From: Liolophura sinensis
Lineage: Eukaryota > Mollusca > Polyplacophora > Chitonida > Chitonidae
Assembly: GCF_032854445.1 (NCBI RefSeq)
Contig: NC_088305.1
Coordinates: forward strand, 14,493,717 to 14,557,716
Reading direction: 5' to 3'
DNA length: 64,000 bases
The notes under the pieces were generated by a model. It saw nothing but the letters and a program-made list of their open reading frames with translations. It searched no databases and was not told the origin of the DNA. How positions within the stretch are numbered: the first letter of the stretch is position 1; every line of letters starts with the position of its first letter. Shown piece after piece: positions 59,354 to 64,000 of this stretch. The position numbers and the translations under genes were made by a program.

Positions 59354-61128
59354 TCAAAAAGAGCCATTATCAACACCACTGTCGGAGAAAGGATATTCTG
59401 AACAGCCACTAAGGTCCGCTGACTGCAAATGTCCAGATTTGTGGCAATTTACCGAATTCAAAGACATGAATGAGACAAACTAAAAGTCGGTGTCATATGC
59501 TCTCATTTCTAGCTGGCTTTCATTTACCCTTGTTTCAACTTCTTCATCGACAGTGTCAAAATCCTCAGTAAGCTGCTGGAGACGGTTTTGTGAACATGTA
59601 ACAACTGCAAGGAATTCTTGTACCAGACTGTCGTATGTCTCTTTATCGGTCTCGTCACCATGTCGTCTGCACCAGTGAGACACGGCCGTGCAAATCTCTG
59701 CTTCTTTAACGCTGAGTTTAGGTCGGGATAATATCAACATTGCTGCTTCTTTGGGGATTTTCACGAATGCTGAAGTTTGGAAAATTAGAGCAGCATTTTC
59801 CTCCACAAAATCCCGGATCTAAAAAAGAAATGTAACAATATAGCTGGAAATGCATGCAAATATGCGTATGTACATTTATTTGACCTGGAATATTACTCTA
59901 TTAAAGATTGGCTGGCATTCAGATGTCTTCATTTGCATTAATCACTTTTAATAACCAGTGTTATCAGCCGATCTTTTCTGTCACTGACTTACCTTAATCA
60001 ACAAGCGTTTTATCCACATGTTTTGTAGAAACCTTAAAGTTGAGGTGACAAGTAGAAGAATGCTATCCAGGTTGATAAAGCTGGTGGCGAAGTGAAAACA
60101 GGAGGAGCAGAGTTCTGTGAGACCGTAACTGTCAGCTGTGACCATCACATCTGTGGAGAAAACGGTCACAACGGTTACTAAAATCCCAGGATATGTGAAA
60201 TGTGGGGAATATGTAAAAACTACAACACAGAACATGCATTAACAAATTGTCATTTGAAATTGAGGACTCAAAATACTGGATACATGAACTTTAAACACAA
60301 ATCCACTGTCAAGACAGAAACGTTCTTCCAAGTGTTTGGAGGGCACTCTACTTTTCCACACAGTTACTACAACTTACCAACAATATTGTGTACGCAAGAA
60401 TAATTTGGTACAAAAATCTGAAAAAATCGACAAAATATTATTTATACATGAATTTCTATCATTTTAAGGCAGCAGTTTAAATTTGGCAAGATGCTCATTT
60501 TCAATAATGACATATATTACGTTTTAAGTTTAAAACCGAGAAATCAAAATTACCTCATTTTAGAACCGTATAGAGTGATAAGCCAATGTTTCCTAGAAAT
60601 TTAGACATTTAAAGCCTGAATTTTAATATTTACCTGCTTCTAGTAGCCATGATGGCTTTCACTCCGTAAACAGGAACTTCATCTTTGCCAACAAGAAACA
60701 TAACGTCACAGAGATCCGGCATTTCCGTGACCAATCGGAGGTCATGGCAGAGGGTGCTGGTGTCACAAAACGACATTTTCCGATTGATGTCGTTTTGGAG
60801 ATTTTTAGGACAACTGTCACTTTCTGTGGTCGGCCAATGCGTCGTCAGAGAATGTGACGACATAGTGGAAAGAGAATATTCTGTGGACGAAAAAAACAAA
60901 CAAATACAATTTAACGAAAGTATCCAAAAAAAATTTCATTTTGATTATAGTAATGTTGAATTGGGTTTAAAACATACAAATGACTACCTTCACCAGTATA
61001 TATGTACACCAGGAAATAAAGAGAAACAAGAGGAACGTACCGCTGGAGAGGAAAGACATTTCCGACATGCACGAGAATCCCGAATCCGACACTGTGGAGA
61101 TGTCACTAAAAGAGGTCACTCGGTTCAT
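59354..61128 (-). pseudogene. BTB-BACK gene copy C, disrupted
   Basis: Exon 1 61128-61041, exon 2 60880-60634, exon 3 remnant 60417-60378, exon 4 60150-59993, exon 5 59818-59354. Exon 3 has 40 bases instead of 251. The missing 211 bases remove most of the BTB domain and shift the frame. Exon 5 has TAG where copy B has TGG (DTDF then stop at 59480), and its first codons give IRDF instead of IWDF. Both ends of exon 3 keep their splice sites. Promoter and exon 1 donor are intact. Confidence 0.88.
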
Positions 61129-61230
61129 TTTGGTAAATTTCCAGAGAGAAGTTAAGGAGAGCTTGATATGTTTACGATGTTGCTTTGCAAATGTTCTTAG
61201 AAAACTGACTTGTTTCACCTTCATACAGCA

Positions 61231-61238
61231 CTTATATA
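61231..61238 (-). promoter_or_regulatory. TATA box, BTB-BACK copy C
   Basis: TATATAAG on the minus strand, at the same place as in copies A and B. Confidence 0.5.
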
Positions 61239-61279
61239 CAGGTACACCTGAAATATGAACTGATTGTGTATTTAACAAG

Positions 61280-63745
61280 TGAAATCAATTCTGACGATTA
61301 GACACGAGCCAGCTTGTGTTTTGATGATGACAAAACAACAGCGTCATAATGATGACGTCATTATTACACTGGCCTTCAATTTTTATTGACACTTTAATCC
61401 ATACCAGATTACTGTCACGAGAGCCAATCAACTGCTGTGTTTTGTGAACAACAGGTTTGTCAGTGTAATGATGACTGATCATGGCTACCGTGTCATTGCT
61501 GTGCCCCACTGCGACAGAAAAATGTACTTTTGAGAGCAGATTTCCTGCCATGCTTATTACGAATTTTGTTGATTACTACTGTTTTGGAGTGAAAAAGAGG
61601 CTTGAAATAACATTTGAATATTTTTCAGTTTGAGTACAATATCCGCACAACGTAATAAGATTCCATTACACTTGGCGGTGTCATGAACTTCTGACAAGCC
61701 AGTTAACAAGATGGCTTGGAAGATTTAATAGCTTGCATGTTATGATTTGCAAAGTTTTCTGTCGTTAATTTACAGTTTGGATAGTTATTAAATTGTGTGT
61801 TAGTATACGTTTTTGAAATGGACAATTGACTCGAACAAGTTTTGTAAATAAAGCCCGAGTTAGTTTATGGTGAACACTTAGGGCTAGGTTGTTCATGTTT
61901 TGCCTCGTGCGAATTTCTCTGCTTCTTTTACTGTTGTCGAAGAAGCCTTTAGGCAGATGTCTACTTTAAAAAGTGTACAAATGAAGCATGTCCACCTAAT
62001 TGTGATAATCAATCAGCAGAGAATATCAGTTGGTGAAGAGAACTCCAAACATGTCTGCGGGCTTGTCTGTCGCCTTCGATCTCTCCACCAATGGGCAATA
62101 ACTTCCCATAATCCAGACGTGTTAAAGCGGCACAGTCACCCAATTAGTAGCTGTGTTAATAAAACAACAGCATTTCTCATGGATCTGTCAGCATAGTTGT
62201 AGCAGATTATTGCTCATGTGTCATTGCTATACCACACTGAGTTGTAAATGAGTGTCGCCAACAGTCCTTTTATCGGCATTACTGTTAAATGGTTGACTTC
62301 TGACCAGGGTGAAGCACATTCAGAACAAACTGCTACATGTTCATGAAGTGTTTAGTTACATGTTTATTCTGGTGACTGATGGCCTGCAAAGAGTTCAGGG
62401 ATTATTGTTTCCACCATATAATTTATCAGGAATGGTAAAGGCTTTTTCAGGTTAATATATTATTTTAACCTCCCCTCATCCACACGTATTAAATCAAAAG
62501 ATGTGAGTCAATCAACAGCTGCGTTGAAAACACAACAGTATTTCTCATGGATCTAGATTCTCATGGATCTATATTAAAATACAATTATACCTGGTCAGTG
62601 CTACCGTGTCATTGTTATATCCTTGTAAGTTGTAAATGAGTGTTCCTAAAATTCCTGTTATCACTCTTCCTGTAGAATTGGTCGACATCTGTTCCAGGTT
62701 ATAGCACGTGTAGAAGAACTTCCTACATGATGGGTTTAGTTACGTGTTTATTCTGTTAACTTAAGGCTTACAAAGTGAACAAAGATAATTGTTTTAGACT
62801 ATGGCCCATAAGGAATGGTCTGCCCGGTTTCCTCCCACAATAGTGATGGCCATAACGGCCAACATGTAGCAATCATGTTGAGATGTTACTTGCTTGTGCA
62901 TATGTCTGACTGCTAAATACCATTCTCCAGAATGTTTTATTGTTACCATGGATAGTTATTGTTCTCAATTAATATTAGTTTCACCAAAACAGCTTCATTT
63001 TAAAGAAGTCCCCAACAACAACATCGTTCAGGGAAAAGCCGCAGTTGGAAGTTTTGACGTCATGTATGGTCAAGATATTACCATATCCGGTATAAAGAAG
63101 ACCAGAACAACAACAGCATTCACGAAAAAAGAGCAGAAGTAGAAGGTTTTGCCGCCATGTATGGTCAAGATATTACCACATCCCGAATTCTATTTGTAAA
63201 CAAGTATTGAGTGTTACAAATATATCTCCATCTAGAAGTCTTTAGAGTTATCGACAACCGATATTCTAAAATGGTACGCGATCTGACTACTGATTTCACT
63301 CAGCCACCTAGAACATACCTTGCATCTTTCCACAATCATTGAAAACAATTGACTGGTTTTCTTTGCATTACTGCGTCCAATTTTCATACTTTGTATATTT
63401 TCTTCGTTCTTTGCTGGTTTGTGTCATACGTTGCTTATAGAATTCACCTTGCTATTACAGACAACGGACTCTCTTATTGCTTGACGGCTTGTATACCACT
63501 GTCTGTTTCGAAGCAGTTTTACCACTAAGTCGTGCAGCCTGTATGTCACACATTGGAATGTTGGTCAGTCACTTGCAGAGGATGGTTGGTTTAATCCGTG
63601 CGGTGTGTTCTCCGTAAAACTAATCGTCATTGTGTTGGTGGGGCATTTTAGAGTCTGCATGTCTTCAGCCAGCAATAAAATAGATGTACAAACTAAGTCA
63701 ACTACGGAATTGTCTATTACATTAGCACTTTTATTTTCATCGTAA
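61280..63745. other. duplicated spacer between copies C and D
   Basis: Shorter version of the other spacers. It lacks the segment with the MANKLTVQEK relic. A SINE-like piece remains at 62820-62850. No gene is recognised. Confidence 0.7.
61353..61360 (-). promoter_or_regulatory. TGACGTCA (CRE-like) palindrome, copy C
   Basis: Perfect palindrome about 115 bases upstream of the TATA box, although the bases next to it differ from copies A and B. Confidence 0.5.
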
Positions 63746-63761
63746 AGAAGAAACAAAATAA

Positions 63762-64000
63762 TCAAAAAGAGCCATTATCAACACCACTGTCGGAGAAAAG
63801 ATATTCTGAACAGCCACTAAGGTCTGCTGACTGCAAATGTCCAGATTTGTGGCAATTTACTGAATTCAAAGACATGGATGAGACAAATGAAAAGTCGGTG
63901 TCATATTCTCTCATTTCTAGCTGGCTTTCATCTACCTTTGTTTCAACTTCTTCATCGACAGTGTCAAAATCCTCAGTAAGCTCCTGGGGACGGTTTTGTG
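63762..64000 (-). CDS. BTB-BACK gene copy D, 3' exon only (cut by window edge)
   Basis: The last 239 bases of exon 5, ending in the same stop and followed by the same AATAAA. It reads from QNRPQELTEDFDTVDEEVET to the Ser-rich tail with no stop, so nothing seen here disables it. The codon that is TGG in B, TTG in A and TAG in C is TCA here. The rest of the gene lies to the right of the window. Confidence 0.7.
   Translation of the reverse strand, partial: QNRPQELTEDFDTVDEEVETKVDESQLEMREYDTDFSFVSSMSLNSVNCHKSGHLQSADLSGCSEYLFSDSGVDNGSF

Overview
The window is eukaryotic nuclear DNA from a marine invertebrate, most likely a lophotrochozoan such as a mollusc; that assignment is inference. The evidence is genes split by GT-AG introns, TATA boxes and AATAAA signals, many tRNA-derived SINEs ending in a (AAATA)n-type tail, CR1/L2-like LINE relics, and many kinds of minisatellite. 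Overall it is AT-rich and gene-poor. I see no operons, ribosome binding sites, CRISPR arrays or true tRNA genes.

Layout. 1-7 kb: the 3' end of a LINE, an old SINE, a 126-bp tandem array and a full SINE. 7.1-9.8 kb (minus): an intact two-exon secreted type-B carboxylesterase with a full catalytic triad. 10-15 kb: a short repeat array, a second SINE family, and an array of 77 consecutive 29-bp units carrying GATA-factor motifs. 15.6-19 kb: a decayed LINE (endonuclease, reverse transcriptase, C-terminal region) on the minus strand, whose 3' tail matches the tail of the abundant SINE and has itself been hit by that SINE. 19-30 kb: SINEs, microsatellites and largely featureless DNA. 29.9-30.6 kb: a 28-bp array with a four-unit higher-order repeat. 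31.3-36.7 kb (plus): a two-exon gene of the Yellow/major royal jelly protein family, its intron loaded with a fold-back MITE and SINE pieces. 38.1-38.4 kb (minus): a compact TATA-signal peptide-poly(A) unit that may be an undescribed secreted peptide or prohormone gene. 38.6-42.9 kb: a very large 37-bp array; 44.2-44.9 kb: 20-bp and 32-bp arrays.

45.2-64 kb (minus): a tandem array of four copies of a five-exon BTB-BACK gene, which I named A to D. Copy B is intact (402 codons of protein). Copy A has a stop in its BTB exon and has lost the exon 1 donor. Copy C has lost most of exon 3 and has an early stop. Copy D runs off the window edge and is open as far as seen. The spacers are themselves duplicated, and an irregular stretch between B and C looks like the scar of a further lost copy. 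Each promoter seen keeps a TATA box and an upstream TGACGTCA palindrome.

The genes do not form an evident pathway. The strongest observations are the BTB-BACK array in the middle of birth and decay, the small secreted-peptide gene, the shared LINE/SINE tail, and the exactly length-conserved arrays.
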